Source: Salinimicrobium sp963739625
GTDB taxonomy: Bacteria; Bacteroidota; Bacteroidia; Flavobacteriales; Flavobacteriaceae
Assembly (NCBI GenBank): GCA_963739625.1
Contig: CAVUAU010000007.1
Location: 62,001 to 126,000, forward strand
Direction of reading: 5' to 3'
Length of the DNA: 64,000 nucleotides
The position numbers were made by a program, and so were the translations under genes. A model generated the notes under the pieces. That model did not search any database. It saw only the letters and a list, made by a program, of their open reading frames with translations, and was not told the origin of the DNA. How positions within the stretch are numbered: the first letter of the stretch is position 1; each line of letters opens with the position of its first letter. Below, piece after piece: positions 15,952-25,780 of this stretch.

Positions 15952-18783
15952 ATGACTGCTACTGAAGAATACATTGAGATATTAGGTGCGCGCGTGCATA
16001 ATCTCAAGAATATCGATGTTAATATCCCAAGAGAAAAACTTGTTGTCATCACCGGCCTTTCGGGTTCAGGAAAATCTTCTCTTGCCTTTGATACGATCTA
16101 TGCCGAGGGACAGCGCCGTTATATAGAAACCTTTTCTGCCTACGCGAGACAATTCCTGGGAGGACTGGAACGCCCGGATGTTGATAAGATTGATGGTCTC
16201 TCCCCTGTTATTGCCATAGAACAAAAGACTACCAGCAAGAGCCCTCGTAGTACTGTGGGTACCATCACAGAGATTTACGACTTTCTCCGGCTGCTTTATG
16301 CCCGCGCCAGCGATGCCTACAGTTACAACACCGGCGAAAAAATGGTGAGCTATGGTGATGAACAGATCAAAAAACTGATTGTAGAGCAGTTTTCAGGAAA
16401 AAGAGTCAACGTTCTGGCTCCGGTAGTTAGGTCCAGAAAAGGGCATTATAGAGAGCTTTTTGAACAAATAGCCAAGCAGGGTTTTGTAAAAGTGCGTGTG
16501 AACGGCGAAGTGCGTGATATCGTAAAAGGCATGAAACTGGACCGTTATAAAACTCACGATATAGAAATCGTGGTGGACAGGCTAAAAATAGGTTCACCCG
16601 GGGAGATTGACAGTCGCCTTGCCCAAAGCATCAAGACCGCCATGTACCATGGAGATGATGTCATGATGATCCTCGAACAGGATTCCAGTGAAGTGAAATA
16701 CTTTAGCAGGAACCTCATGTGCCCCACCACCGGAATTTCCTATCCTAATCCCGAACCCAACAATTTCTCCTTTAATTCCCCTAAAGGAGCGTGCCCTGTG
16801 TGTAACGGGATTGGAACCCTGCACCAGGTCAACCGGGAGAAGATCATCCCCGACCCTTCAAAAAGTATAAAAAACGGGGCGCTTGCCCCACACGGTCCAC
16901 AAAAGAAAAACTGGATCTTTAAACAACTGGAATTGATCGCAGAGCGGTTTGACTTCAGTTTGAACGATCCTGTTAAAGATATTCCTACGGAAGCAATAGA
17001 GATGATCCTGTTTGGCGGAAAGGAAAAATTCAGCAAAGACTCCAGGACTCTGGGTATCACCAGGGAGTTTAAAATTGATTTTGAAGGAGTAGCCACTTTT
17101 ATCGAGGAGACCTATAATAAGAATGAATCTACTTCTTTAAGACGTTGGGCTAAAGAATATATGGACAAGGTATTGTGCCCTGAATGTGAGGGTACAAGAC
17201 TTAAAAAAGAGTCCCTTTATTTCAAGATCAATGAAAAGAACATTGCCGAACTGGCACAAAAAGACATCGTTGACCTCGCCGCCTGGTTTGACGATCTAGA
17301 ACCCGAACTTTCAGAAAAGCAAAGAAAGATAGCTTCCGAAGTGATAAAGGAAATTCGGGTAAGGCTGCAGTTCCTGGTAGATGTGGGACTTAATTATCTC
17401 TCCCTCAACAGGGGCTCAAAAACCCTTTCTGGAGGGGAAGCCCAGCGTATAAGGCTGGCCACACAAATTGGATCGCAGCTGGTAGGGGTGCTTTACATCC
17501 TCGACGAACCCAGCATCGGGTTGCACCAGCGCGACAATGAAAAGTTGATAAACTCCCTTGTTTCTCTCCGTGACCTGGGCAATTCGGTCATCGTGGTAGA
17601 GCACGATAAGGATATGATTGAACGCGCAGACCACGTCATTGACATAGGTCCCGAAGCAGGTAGGCACGGCGGGGAGATCATTAGCGAAGGTACTCCCGAA
17701 GAGATCAGGAAACACGATACTATTACTGCCAAATATCTTAATGGTAGTATGAAAATCGAAGTTCCGAAGAAAAGAAGAAAAGGGAACGGAAAGAGCATCG
17801 AACTCAAGGGTGCAACAGGCAATAACCTTAAAAATGTTTCGGTGACTTTTCCACTGGGAAAAATGATCGCCGTAACAGGAGTTTCGGGAAGTGGAAAATC
17901 TACGCTTATTAACGAGACTCTTTATCCTATTATGAACGCCCATTATTTCAATGGGGTGAAAAAACCCATGCCTTACAAAAGCATCAAAGGTCTGGAGCAT
18001 ATCGACAAGGTGATAGATATTAACCAAACTCCAATTGGTCGCACCCCTCGTTCAAATCCCGCAACCTACACCGGTGTTTTTTCTGAAATAAGGAACCTTT
18101 TTGCTAAAACACCCGAAGCGATGATAAGAGGGTATAAGCCCGGTAGATTCAGCTTTAATGTCAAAGGCGGAAGATGCGAAACCTGTAAGGGCGGCGGACT
18201 GCGGGTAATCGAAATGAATTTCCTGCCGGATGTTTACGTGGAATGTGAAACCTGCCAGGGAAAAAGGTTTAACCGGGAAACCCTGGAAATTCGCTATAAA
18301 GGCAAATCAATTTCAGACGTGCTGGAAATGACGATAAATGAAGCGACCGTGTTTTTCGAAAATATTCCCAAGATCTATCGAAAGCTCAAGACCATCAAAG
18401 ACGTTGGTTTGGGTTACATCACCCTGGGGCAGCAAAGCACTACCCTTTCGGGAGGGGAAGCCCAGCGCATCAAACTTGCCACAGAACTTTCCAAAAGAGA
18501 CACCGGGAATACCTTTTACATTTTGGATGAGCCTACAACAGGTTTACATTTTGAAGACATAAGGGTGCTCATGGAAGTACTTAATAAGCTCACTAACAAG
18601 GGCAACACCGTAGTGATCATTGAACACAACCTGGATGTGATCAAAATGGCAGACTATATTATAGACATTGGTTATGAAGGCGGAAAAAACGGTGGGGAAG
18701 TCGTGGCTACAGGCACCCCCGAGGAAGTGGCCAAACATAAAAAAAGCTACACTGCCCAGTTTCTGCAAAAAGAATTAATTTAG
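15952..18783 (+). CDS. uvrA: Excinuclease ABC subunit A
   Basis: Damage-recognition ATPase of nucleotide excision repair, working with UvrB in the cytoplasm. 943 residues, family length. Two ABC modules: Walker A GLSGSGKSSLAFDT and GVSGSGKSTLINET; signatures LSGGEAQRIRLA and LSGGEAQRIKLA; Walker B YILDEPSIGLH and YILDEPTTGLH. Zinc-module cysteines are in CPVCNGIG, CPECEGTR, CETCKGGG and CETCQGKRF; the first finger has CPTTG, a variant common in Bacteroidota. The start is the ATG at 15952 (MTATEEYIEILGARVHNLKN). The LOG gene follows 18 bases later, so the two are probably one operon. Confidence 0.97.
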   Translation: MTATEEYIEILGARVHNLKNIDVNIPREKLVVITGLSGSGKSSLAFDTIYAEGQRRYIETFSAYARQFLGGLERPDVDKIDGLSPVIAIEQKTTSKSPRSTVGTITEIYDFLRLLYARASDAYSYNTGEKMVSYGDEQIKKLIVEQFSGKRVNVLAPVVRSRKGHYRELFEQIAKQGFVKVRVNGEVRDIVKGMKLDRYKTHDIEIVVDRLKIGSPGEIDSRLAQSIKTAMYHGDDVMMILEQDSSEVKYFSRNLMCPTTGISYPNPEPNNFSFNSPKGACPVCNGIGTLHQVNREKIIPDPSKSIKNGALAPHGPQKKNWIFKQLELIAERFDFSLNDPVKDIPTEAIEMILFGGKEKFSKDSRTLGITREFKIDFEGVATFIEETYNKNESTSLRRWAKEYMDKVLCPECEGTRLKKESLYFKINEKNIAELAQKDIVDLAAWFDDLEPELSEKQRKIASEVIKEIRVRLQFLVDVGLNYLSLNRGSKTLSGGEAQRIRLATQIGSQLVGVLYILDEPSIGLHQRDNEKLINSLVSLRDLGNSVIVVEHDKDMIERADHVIDIGPEAGRHGGEIISEGTPEEIRKHDTITAKYLNGSMKIEVPKKRRKGNGKSIELKGATGNNLKNVSVTFPLGKMIAVTGVSGSGKSTLINETLYPIMNAHYFNGVKKPMPYKSIKGLEHIDKVIDINQTPIGRTPRSNPATYTGVFSEIRNLFAKTPEAMIRGYKPGRFSFNVKGGRCETCKGGGLRVIEMNFLPDVYVECETCQGKRFNRETLEIRYKGKSISDVLEMTINEATVFFENIPKIYRKLKTIKDVGLGYITLGQQSTTLSGGEAQRIKLATELSKRDTGNTFYILDEPTTGLHFEDIRVLMEVLNKLTNKGNTVVIIEHNLDVIKMADYIIDIGYEGGKNGGEVVATGTPEEVAKHKKSYTAQFLQKELI

Positions 18784-18801
18784 CCACAATTTGAAAATTA
18801 T

Positions 18802-19491
18802 ATGAGAACCGAAACACGAAATAAAAGCTGGAATGCAATAAAAACAAATGACTCCTGGGCCATTTTTAAGATCATGGGAGAGTTTGTGAACGGATATGAA
18901 AAACTGAGTCAAATAGGACCCTGCGTTTCGATCTTTGGATCGGCAAGGACCAAGCCCGACAATAAATACTACAAGCTTACAGAGGATGTTGCCAAAAAGA
19001 TCGTAGACCATGGATATGGGATCATTACCGGAGGAGGACCCGGGGTCATGGAGGCAGGAAATAAAGGTGCCCATCTCGCCGGCGGGACCTCTGTTGGATT
19101 GAACATTCACCTGCCATTTGAGCAGCACGACAACCCTTATATTGATGGTGACAAAAACATCAATTTCGATTACTTTTTTGTTCGCAAAGTAATGTTCGTC
19201 AAATATTCACAGGGCTTTGTTGTGATGCCTGGTGGTTTTGGTACTCTTGACGAGCTTTTTGAAGCTATCACCTTGATCCAGACTAACAAGATCGACAAGT
19301 TCCCTATCATTTTAGTAGGCCGTGATTTCTGGAGCGGATTGATCGATTGGGTTAGAGCCACTCTTTTAGACAGCTTTCAAAATATTAGCGCAGGAGATAT
19401 TGATATCGTTCAGGTTGTGGATACGGCCGATGAGGTAATCGAAATCCTGGATAAATTCTATGAGGAATATAATCTTAGTCCAAACTTCTAA
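18802..19491 (+). CDS. LOG-family (TIGR00730) Rossmann-fold nucleotide hydrolase
   Basis: 229 residues. The family motifs GGGPGVMEAGNKGA and PGGFGTLDELFE are both present, so this is a lonely-guy type phosphoribohydrolase that releases a free base from a nucleoside monophosphate. In bacteria without cytokinin signalling the true substrate is uncertain. It follows uvrA at 18 bases and ends at a strong terminator, so it is the last gene of that operon. Confidence 0.88.
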   Translation: MRTETRNKSWNAIKTNDSWAIFKIMGEFVNGYEKLSQIGPCVSIFGSARTKPDNKYYKLTEDVAKKIVDHGYGIITGGGPGVMEAGNKGAHLAGGTSVGLNIHLPFEQHDNPYIDGDKNINFDYFFVRKVMFVKYSQGFVVMPGGFGTLDELFEAITLIQTNKIDKFPIILVGRDFWSGLIDWVRATLLDSFQNISAGDIDIVQVVDTADEVIEILDKFYEEYNLSPNF

Positions 19492-19512
19492 TTCTTCGGA
19501 AGAAAAGACCTC

Positions 19513-19544
19513 AAAAAACGGTATTTTCACAGGTACCGTTTTTT
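19513..19544 (+). terminator. Terminator of uvrA-LOG operon
   Basis: AAAAAACGGTA pairs with TACCGTTTTTT around a ten-base loop, followed by more T-rich sequence. Confidence 0.85.
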
Positions 19545-19686
19545 CTGTTTTTAGGTAATTTTCTCTGCAGAGATTTTAAAGAAGGAGTTGCCCGATTGTG
19601 GGAATAAAACCTATATTTAGAATCGAAAATTTTTAAAACGATCCAAACGTCCAAAGTGTTGAATAGCATTTTATCCTGAACCTGCC

Positions 19687-22500
19687 TTGACCAAGAAACT
19701 TCTTACCGGATTTTGTGCCATTTTCACCTGTTGTATTGCCCTTGGGCAACAAGCTACAACGGTAAATGCTGTCTTGAATGATTCCCTGAAGTCTCTTTAC
19801 ATTCAGCAGAAGATCGAGTACCGCAACTTGAGCACAGACACCCTGGATGTCATAGTGCTCAACGATTGGATGAACGCTTTTTCAGACACAAGAACGCCCC
19901 TCGCAAGACGCTTTTTTGAGGATTATGACAGGGATTTTCACTTCGCACGGCAGGAAAAGCGTGGAGGTACCACGATAAACTCCATAATGGGAAAAGATTT
20001 CAACGTGCTCACCTGGATTAGACCTGTTGGCCACCCCGATCTTATAGAGATCACTCCTGAAAAACCCGTTAACCCCGGTGAGAAGTTTGTGATCAACCTT
20101 AACTACAGCATCAAAATACCCAGTGAAGATTTCACCCGCTTCGGGTACTCCAACAAAGGCCGGTATCAGCTTCGTTACTGGTTCATGACGCCGGGAGTTT
20201 ATGATCATGGCTGGCAGGTTTACAGCCATAAGAATATGAATGATCTCTTTCATCCAAAGATGGACCTGGAGATCAATTTGAACATCCCGCCAAACCTTGC
20301 GGCCATCACTCCTTTTGAAGTTGAAAAGATCGTTCCTGACAATGGAACAAAGAACCTGGTCTTAAAAGGGGAAGAACGCCTGGAGACAGAATTATATCTC
20401 ACCAAAGAGATTGTTTTTGAAGATTTTGAAATTGACAGTCTTCACGTTCTCACCAACATCAACGATGAAGGGATAAGTCCTGTGCTCAAGGCCATGGTCC
20501 TAAAGAGAATCGTACTGTTTCTTCGGGAGAATATGGGAGATTATCCTCACCACAAGCTGCTTTCCACTCAGCAGGAATACGCTCACAACCCGGTCTATGG
20601 TTTGAATCAACTTCCAAAATTCATCAGGCCCTTTCCCGAAGGCTTCAATTACGACCTTAAGCAGTTAAAGACAATTTCTGAAATTTACCTGCGAAATACG
20701 CTTATGCTCAATCCCCGAAAAGAGAAATGGGTTTATGATGCTATCCAAACGTATCTTATGATGCAGTATATGCAACAGTATTACCCGGATCTTAAAGTCT
20801 TAGGAAGCCTGAGCGATGTAATAGGAATAAGATGGTTTCATGCGGCCGACCTCAAATTTAATGATCAATACCCCTTGCTGTACATGTATATGGCGAGACA
20901 AAACCTCGATCAACCACTCACAACCCCGCAAGATTCGTTGATCAAGTTCAATAGAAATATTGCCAATCCCTATAAAGCCGGGGTTGGATTTAAATATCTG
21001 GATGAATTTTTAGAAGATAATACTGTCTCTAAATCTATAAAAGAGTTCTACTCCAACAATGTGCTTAAACTAACCTCTTCAGATGAGTTTGAGCACATCT
21101 TAAAGAAAAATGCAGGTAAGGACATTAACTGGTTCTTTAAAGACTATCTAACTACCAATGAAAAAATAGATTTTAAGATTAGAAATCTCAAAGTTGAAGA
21201 TGATTCTTTGGAGGTAACCATTAAGAACAGAACCGAAAATAACATGCCCGTGCAGGTATATGGCCTCAATGACGGGGAGATTGTTTACAAGACCTGGGTT
21301 GAACATGCAAACCGCCTGAAAACCGTAAAAATTCCGGCTGCACGTGTAGAAACTGTTGCAGTGAACTACGAGGGGATAGTACCCGAGATCAACCAGAGAA
21401 ATAACTTTCGCACGGTAGGTGGCATTATGAACAAACCTTTACAGTTTCGCCTTTTGAAGGATGTTGAAGATCCCGCATACAGTCAGCTGTTTCTCATGCC
21501 CGAGTTTGACTACAACCTCTACGACGGCCTTGCCCTGGGCGCGAGAATGCACAATCAAACCCTGCTTGAAAAGAATCTTGAATTTTCCTTTGCACCGCTC
21601 TATGGGATGGGCAGTGAGACTTTGGTAGGGGCTGCCAGCCTTTCCCACCAAATCTATTTTCAAGATGATGATCTTTATGCCATTCGCTATGGGGTAAGCG
21701 GCAGCAGATTTTCATATGGTTACGGCCTCATGTACCAGCGCTTTACTCCGTTTCTTAGCCTTGCTTTCCGCAACAACTACATGAGAAATAGCCGCAAGGA
21801 GAATATCATGGTGCGAAACGTGAATGTTTATCGCGATCAGGATCCTTTAAATCCTTTGAGGATACCTAACTACAGTGTCTTCAATGTCAATTACGCTTAC
21901 CGTAATCCCGGGCTGGTGGAACATTATGCCGGCAGCGTAGACTTTCAGTTGGCTAAAAAGTTCAGCAAGGCCTCTTTAACCCTTGAGTATAGAAAACTGC
22001 TGCAGAATGACAGGCAGCTAAATTTCCGGTTTTTTGGAGGTGCATTCCTCTATAACGACCTGCAGGGCAGCGACTATTTTAGTTTTGCCCTTGACCGCCC
22101 TACAGATTATCTCTATGACTATAATTACTACGGAAGAAGTGAAACCAGCGGCTTGTTCAGTCAACAGATCATTCTTGCCGAAGGTGGCTTTAAATCCATG
22201 CTGAAGCCGCAGTTTGCCAACCAGTGGATAACCACGATCAACAACAGCACCACCATCTGGAAATGGGTGCTCGCTTATGCCGATGTGGGGGTAATCAAAA
22301 ACAAGAACCAGTCGGCTAAGTTTCTGTACGATTCAGGAATAAGGCTGAGCATCATCCAAAATTATTTCGAATTGTTCTTCCCCGTTTATTCCAGTGAAGG
22401 CTGGGAGTTTGAAAATGGCAATTATGACCAGAAGATCAGGTTTATTGCCACGTTAGACTTAAGGACGCTTACCGGACTTTTTACCAGGGAGTGGTTCTAA
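19687..22500 (+). CDS. Degenerate M1-type peptidase fused to a probable outer-membrane beta-barrel
   Basis: 937 residues from a TTG start. No in-frame ATG lies between an upstream stop at 19660 and this codon, and it gives signal peptide MTKKLLTGFCAIFTCCIALG. Residues about 25-560 follow the layout of gluzincin M1 aminopeptidases, but the zinc site is gone: where HExxH is expected the text reads TISEIYLRN, and the third-ligand region reads WVYDAIQTYLMM. Residues about 600-937 are rich in alternating aromatic strands (FRLLKDVEDPAYSQLFLMPE; SRFSYGYGLMYQRFTPF) and end in the aromatic pair WF, as in outer-membrane barrels. Probably a surface protein without peptidase activity. Function unknown. 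Confidence 0.75.
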   Translation: MTKKLLTGFCAIFTCCIALGQQATTVNAVLNDSLKSLYIQQKIEYRNLSTDTLDVIVLNDWMNAFSDTRTPLARRFFEDYDRDFHFARQEKRGGTTINSIMGKDFNVLTWIRPVGHPDLIEITPEKPVNPGEKFVINLNYSIKIPSEDFTRFGYSNKGRYQLRYWFMTPGVYDHGWQVYSHKNMNDLFHPKMDLEINLNIPPNLAAITPFEVEKIVPDNGTKNLVLKGEERLETELYLTKEIVFEDFEIDSLHVLTNINDEGISPVLKAMVLKRIVLFLRENMGDYPHHKLLSTQQEYAHNPVYGLNQLPKFIRPFPEGFNYDLKQLKTISEIYLRNTLMLNPRKEKWVYDAIQTYLMMQYMQQYYPDLKVLGSLSDVIGIRWFHAADLKFNDQYPLLYMYMARQNLDQPLTTPQDSLIKFNRNIANPYKAGVGFKYLDEFLEDNTVSKSIKEFYSNNVLKLTSSDEFEHILKKNAGKDINWFFKDYLTTNEKIDFKIRNLKVEDDSLEVTIKNRTENNMPVQVYGLNDGEIVYKTWVEHANRLKTVKIPAARVETVAVNYEGIVPEINQRNNFRTVGGIMNKPLQFRLLKDVEDPAYSQLFLMPEFDYNLYDGLALGARMHNQTLLEKNLEFSFAPLYGMGSETLVGAASLSHQIYFQDDDLYAIRYGVSGSRFSYGYGLMYQRFTPFLSLAFRNNYMRNSRKENIMVRNVNVYRDQDPLNPLRIPNYSVFNVNYAYRNPGLVEHYAGSVDFQLAKKFSKASLTLEYRKLLQNDRQLNFRFFGGAFLYNDLQGSDYFSFALDRPTDYLYDYNYYGRSETSGLFSQQIILAEGGFKSMLKPQFANQWITTINNSTTIWKWVLAYADVGVIKNKNQSAKFLYDSGIRLSIIQNYFELFFPVYSSEGWEFENGNYDQKIRFIATLDLRTLTGLFTREWF

Positions 22501-22646
22501 ATTTTTCATTACAGAATATTACCAATCCTGCTATTTCCCTTTCCTAAATATTCAACGGATTTCACCTTTTTCAATTTTAGTTGATAAATCAACAATGAAA
22601 AGGCTTTTTTAATCAGAAAAAATTAAAATTTTCTGTTTTTACTGAA

Positions 22647-22677
22647 TTGTAATAAATCATTGTTTTTGTTACATTTG
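22647..22677 (+). promoter_or_regulatory. Promoter of E1 dehydrogenase gene
   Basis: TTG at 22647-22649 and TACATTTG at 22670-22677 match the Bacteroidota -33/-7 pair with 20-base spacing. The ATG follows 21 bases later. Confidence 0.65.
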
Positions 22678-22698
22678 TATCTAATAAAAAACTGATTT

Positions 22699-25110
22699 AT
22701 GCAAAGCGAAACTTCCGCCAAAAGTGAAATTTCTTTTGAAGATTTTAAATCTCAAGTCATTGAAGACTACAAACTTGCGGTCACCAGTAGAGAGTGCAGT
22801 CTCTTAGGGAGAAGGGAAGTTTTGACCGGGAAAGCCAAATTCGGAATTTTTGGAGATGGAAAAGAAGTACCACAACTCGCCTGGGCCAAGGTATTCAAAA
22901 ATGGGGATTTTAGATCGGGTTATTACCGCGACCAAACCTTTATGATGGCCATAGGTGCTTTGAACATTCAGCAGTTCTTTGCGGGCTTATATGCCACTAC
23001 AGATATTGAACAGGAACCTTCTTCTGCCGGAAGACAGATGGGCGGCCACTTTGCCACGCACAGCCTTCAGGAAGACGGCACCTGGAAGAACCTGATGCAA
23101 CAGAAGAACTCCAGTGCAGACATCTCCCCTACTGCCGGCCAGATGCCAAGGCTGTTGGGATTAGCGCAGGCTTCCAAGATCTATAGAAACGTTGAAGGTA
23201 TTGATTCAGAAAAATTTTCTGATAACGGAAACGAAATTGCCTGGGGAACCATTGGAAACGCCAGCACCAGCGAAGGCCTCTTTTGGGAAGCTATAAACGC
23301 AGCCGGTGTAATGCAGGTGCCAATGGTGATGAACGTTTGGGACGATGAGTACGGGATCTCTGTTCATGCCCGCCATCAGACTACAAAAGAAAACATTTCT
23401 GAAGTACTTAAAGGTTTTCAAAAAGACAACGAAAAAGAAGGTTTTGAGATCCTCACCGTGAACGGCTGGGATTACCCTGCACTTATCGAAACTTACGAAA
23501 AGGCAAGCCAGGTCGCCCGCGAGAATCACACTCCGGTATTGATCCATGTTCAGCAGTTAACTCAGCCGCAGGGCCACTCCACTTCGGGTTCGCATGAGCG
23601 TTACAAGAGTGAGGAGCGCCTGCAGTGGGAAAGAGAGCATGATTGCAACGTGAAGATGCGTGAATGGATGATCGAAGGCAATCTCGCTACAGATGAGGAG
23701 CTGCAGGAAATAGAAAAAGACATTAAGAAGCAGGTTCGCGATGGCAAAAAAGCTGCGTGGGAAGCTCACGTTTCGCCTGTGAAAAACAGCAAGAAAGAAG
23801 CTCTTGAAGCTCTTGATAAAGCAGCCACAGGAAGTGCAAACAAAACCTTCATTCTTCAGCTGAAGAAAGAAATTACCGAAAACAAGGAACCTCTCAAAAA
23901 AGATCTTTTAGCCACCGCACGAAAGGCGTTGCGCTATCTTATTGGAGAGGAATCTGAAGGCAGAACAGCTTTGATCAACTGGATCAATAAATATTCTGAA
24001 GAAATTCAGCCGCAATACAGCAGCCACCTGTATAGCAATTCTAAGTACAACGCCCTGAATATAGAAAGTGTTGAACCTGAATATTCTGATGATTCCGAAG
24101 AAGTTGATGGACGAATCATTTTACGCGACAACTTCGATAAGATCTTCGGAAAGTATCCTGAAACTCTCATTTTTGGAGAGGATACCGGGGAGATTGGTGA
24201 CGTGAACCAGGGATTGGAAGGGCTTCAGGAAAAATACGGAGAACTAAGAATTGCCGATACCGGCATTCGCGAAGCAACCATCCTGGGACAGGGAATTGGA
24301 ATGGCTATGCGTGGCCTTCGTCCTATCGCAGAGATCCAGTACCTGGATTACCTGCTGTATGCGCTACAGATCATGAGTGATGATCTTGCAACCCTTCAAT
24401 ATAGAACTGCAGGAAAACAAAAAGCGCCGCTTATCGTACGTACGCGCGGCCACCGCCTCGAAGGTATCTGGCACAGTGGTTCGCCAATGGGAGGAATCCT
24501 TAATCTGCTGCGCGGGGTTCATGTGCTTGTTCCGCGGAATATGACCAAAGCAGCCGGTTTCTATAATACTTTGCTGGAGAGCGATGAACCGGCACTTATT
24601 GTTGAGTCCCTTAACGGCTACCGCCTCAAAGAAAAGATGCCGAGTAACCTGGGAGAGTTTAAGACACCTCTTGGGGTAGTTGAAACAATGAAGCAAGGGA
24701 ATGACATAACGCTGGTGAGCTACGGTTCTACTTTAAGACTTGTGGAACAAGCTGCAAAAGAACTGCAGGAAGTTGGAATAGACGCCGAAGTAATCGATGT
24801 ACAATCGCTACTTCCGTTTGATCTTAACCACGATATTGTAAAAAGTGTAGCGAAGACTAACAGACTTTTGGTCATCGATGAAGACGTACCGGGAGGAGCT
24901 TCAGCTTTTATTATGCAAAAAGTTCTTGAAGAGCAGAATGCATGGAGATATCTGGACAGCAAACCAGAGACTTTAACTGCAAAAGAACACCGTCCCGCCT
25001 ACGGAACAGACGGGGATTATTTCTCAAAACCTTCTGTAGAAGACATTTTTGAAAAGGTATATTTGACCATGCACGAATCTAATCCTTCAAAATATCCTCA
25101 ACTCAGGTAA
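22699..25110 (+). CDS. Fused alpha/beta E1 component of a 2-oxoacid dehydrogenase
   Basis: Thiamine-diphosphate enzyme decarboxylating 2-oxoacids, most likely branched-chain. 803 residues. The N-terminal half is the E1-alpha domain with the ThDP motif around GNASTSEGLFWEAINAA ending VMNVWDDEYG. The C-terminal half from about residue 470 is E1-beta (NFDKIFGKYPETLIFGEDTG; AEIQYLDYLLYA; VIDEDVPGGASAF). Such fusions are usual in Bacteroidota. The lipoyl E2 and E3 subunits are not in this window, so the exact substrate is inferred. It has its own promoter and terminator. Confidence 0.9.
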   Translation: MQSETSAKSEISFEDFKSQVIEDYKLAVTSRECSLLGRREVLTGKAKFGIFGDGKEVPQLAWAKVFKNGDFRSGYYRDQTFMMAIGALNIQQFFAGLYATTDIEQEPSSAGRQMGGHFATHSLQEDGTWKNLMQQKNSSADISPTAGQMPRLLGLAQASKIYRNVEGIDSEKFSDNGNEIAWGTIGNASTSEGLFWEAINAAGVMQVPMVMNVWDDEYGISVHARHQTTKENISEVLKGFQKDNEKEGFEILTVNGWDYPALIETYEKASQVARENHTPVLIHVQQLTQPQGHSTSGSHERYKSEERLQWEREHDCNVKMREWMIEGNLATDEELQEIEKDIKKQVRDGKKAAWEAHVSPVKNSKKEALEALDKAATGSANKTFILQLKKEITENKEPLKKDLLATARKALRYLIGEESEGRTALINWINKYSEEIQPQYSSHLYSNSKYNALNIESVEPEYSDDSEEVDGRIILRDNFDKIFGKYPETLIFGEDTGEIGDVNQGLEGLQEKYGELRIADTGIREATILGQGIGMAMRGLRPIAEIQYLDYLLYALQIMSDDLATLQYRTAGKQKAPLIVRTRGHRLEGIWHSGSPMGGILNLLRGVHVLVPRNMTKAAGFYNTLLESDEPALIVESLNGYRLKEKMPSNLGEFKTPLGVVETMKQGNDITLVSYGSTLRLVEQAAKELQEVGIDAEVIDVQSLLPFDLNHDIVKSVAKTNRLLVIDEDVPGGASAFIMQKVLEEQNAWRYLDSKPETLTAKEHRPAYGTDGDYFSKPSVEDIFEKVYLTMHESNPSKYPQLR

Positions 25111-25130
25111 AAATTCATTTTCTAAAACAT

Positions 25131-25158
25131 AAGCCGCGAAAATTCGCGGCTTTTTTTT
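25131..25158. terminator. Bidirectional terminator, E1 gene and lipoprotein
   Basis: AAGCCGCGAA and TTCGCGGCTT form the stem, with an eight-base T-run on the plus strand. It lies between convergent genes; the lipoprotein stop overlaps the T-run. Confidence 0.85.
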
Positions 25159-25708
25159 AGCTAATGTCCCAACTAAAGAAGGAAATATCAAACCCTACAA
25201 AACAATCATCCTGACAAAGATCGGGGACATATCCACATGAGGAGATAACACCAGCGTCGTTAGTGTCAAAATAAATGGTGTTCCCATCGGGATCAACACT
25301 TAAATATTCTCCAAGACAGGTATCGTAAAGATCATCGATAGTAACTGCCGGTGCGCCTTCGGGATGGGTGCCGAGATCTTTATTTTTTTCTGAATAAGTG
25401 GAATAGATACTTCGCGAGCCATCTACTTCTGAAATCGTAAAGGCTTTATATACCCGTGTCGTCACTTTGCCTTTTTCAACAGTAATTGCTGTTTCGTTAC
25501 CGTAGTTAGATACAGATATTTCTAAAACAGAATAGCGATAAGTATTCTTGTGCTCTGCCCTCAATTTTATCCATTGCCTCCTACTTTGGGTGTAGTTGTA
25601 GCCACTCTCCCCCGTCACGACCAGGTTTTCCCTTAAAGCCTCCATGCTGCAGGCGTTAAGCATCAAAACCAGTACAAACATTCCGCATAATTTCCCCCTA
25701 CATTTCAT
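25157..25708 (-). CDS. Hypothetical lipoprotein
   Basis: 183 residues with a lipobox (MKCRGKLCGMFVLVLMLNAC). The mature part has a Thr/Tyr-rich beta-strand look (TRVYKAFTISEVDGSRSIYS) and a C-terminal cysteine cluster (SSCGYVPDLCQDDCFVGFD), with an earlier Cys in YDTCLGEYL. The four to five cysteines suggest disulphides outside the cytoplasm. No family recognised. It stands alone between a terminator and the PH-domain gene. Confidence 0.6.
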   Translation of the reverse strand: MKCRGKLCGMFVLVLMLNACSMEALRENLVVTGESGYNYTQSRRQWIKLRAEHKNTYRYSVLEISVSNYGNETAITVEKGKVTTRVYKAFTISEVDGSRSIYSTYSEKNKDLGTHPEGAPAVTIDDLYDTCLGEYLSVDPDGNTIYFDTNDAGVISSCGYVPDLCQDDCFVGFDISFFSWDIS

Positions 25709-25780
25709 AATCTTATTTTTGAATCACCTATTTAAGTTACTCAAAAACAGTGTTTTAATCAGCACTTTTAACAACGAAAA

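Noticed and set aside
19687..22500. Active M1 aminopeptidase
   Set aside because: No HExxH zinc motif is present anywhere in the protein.
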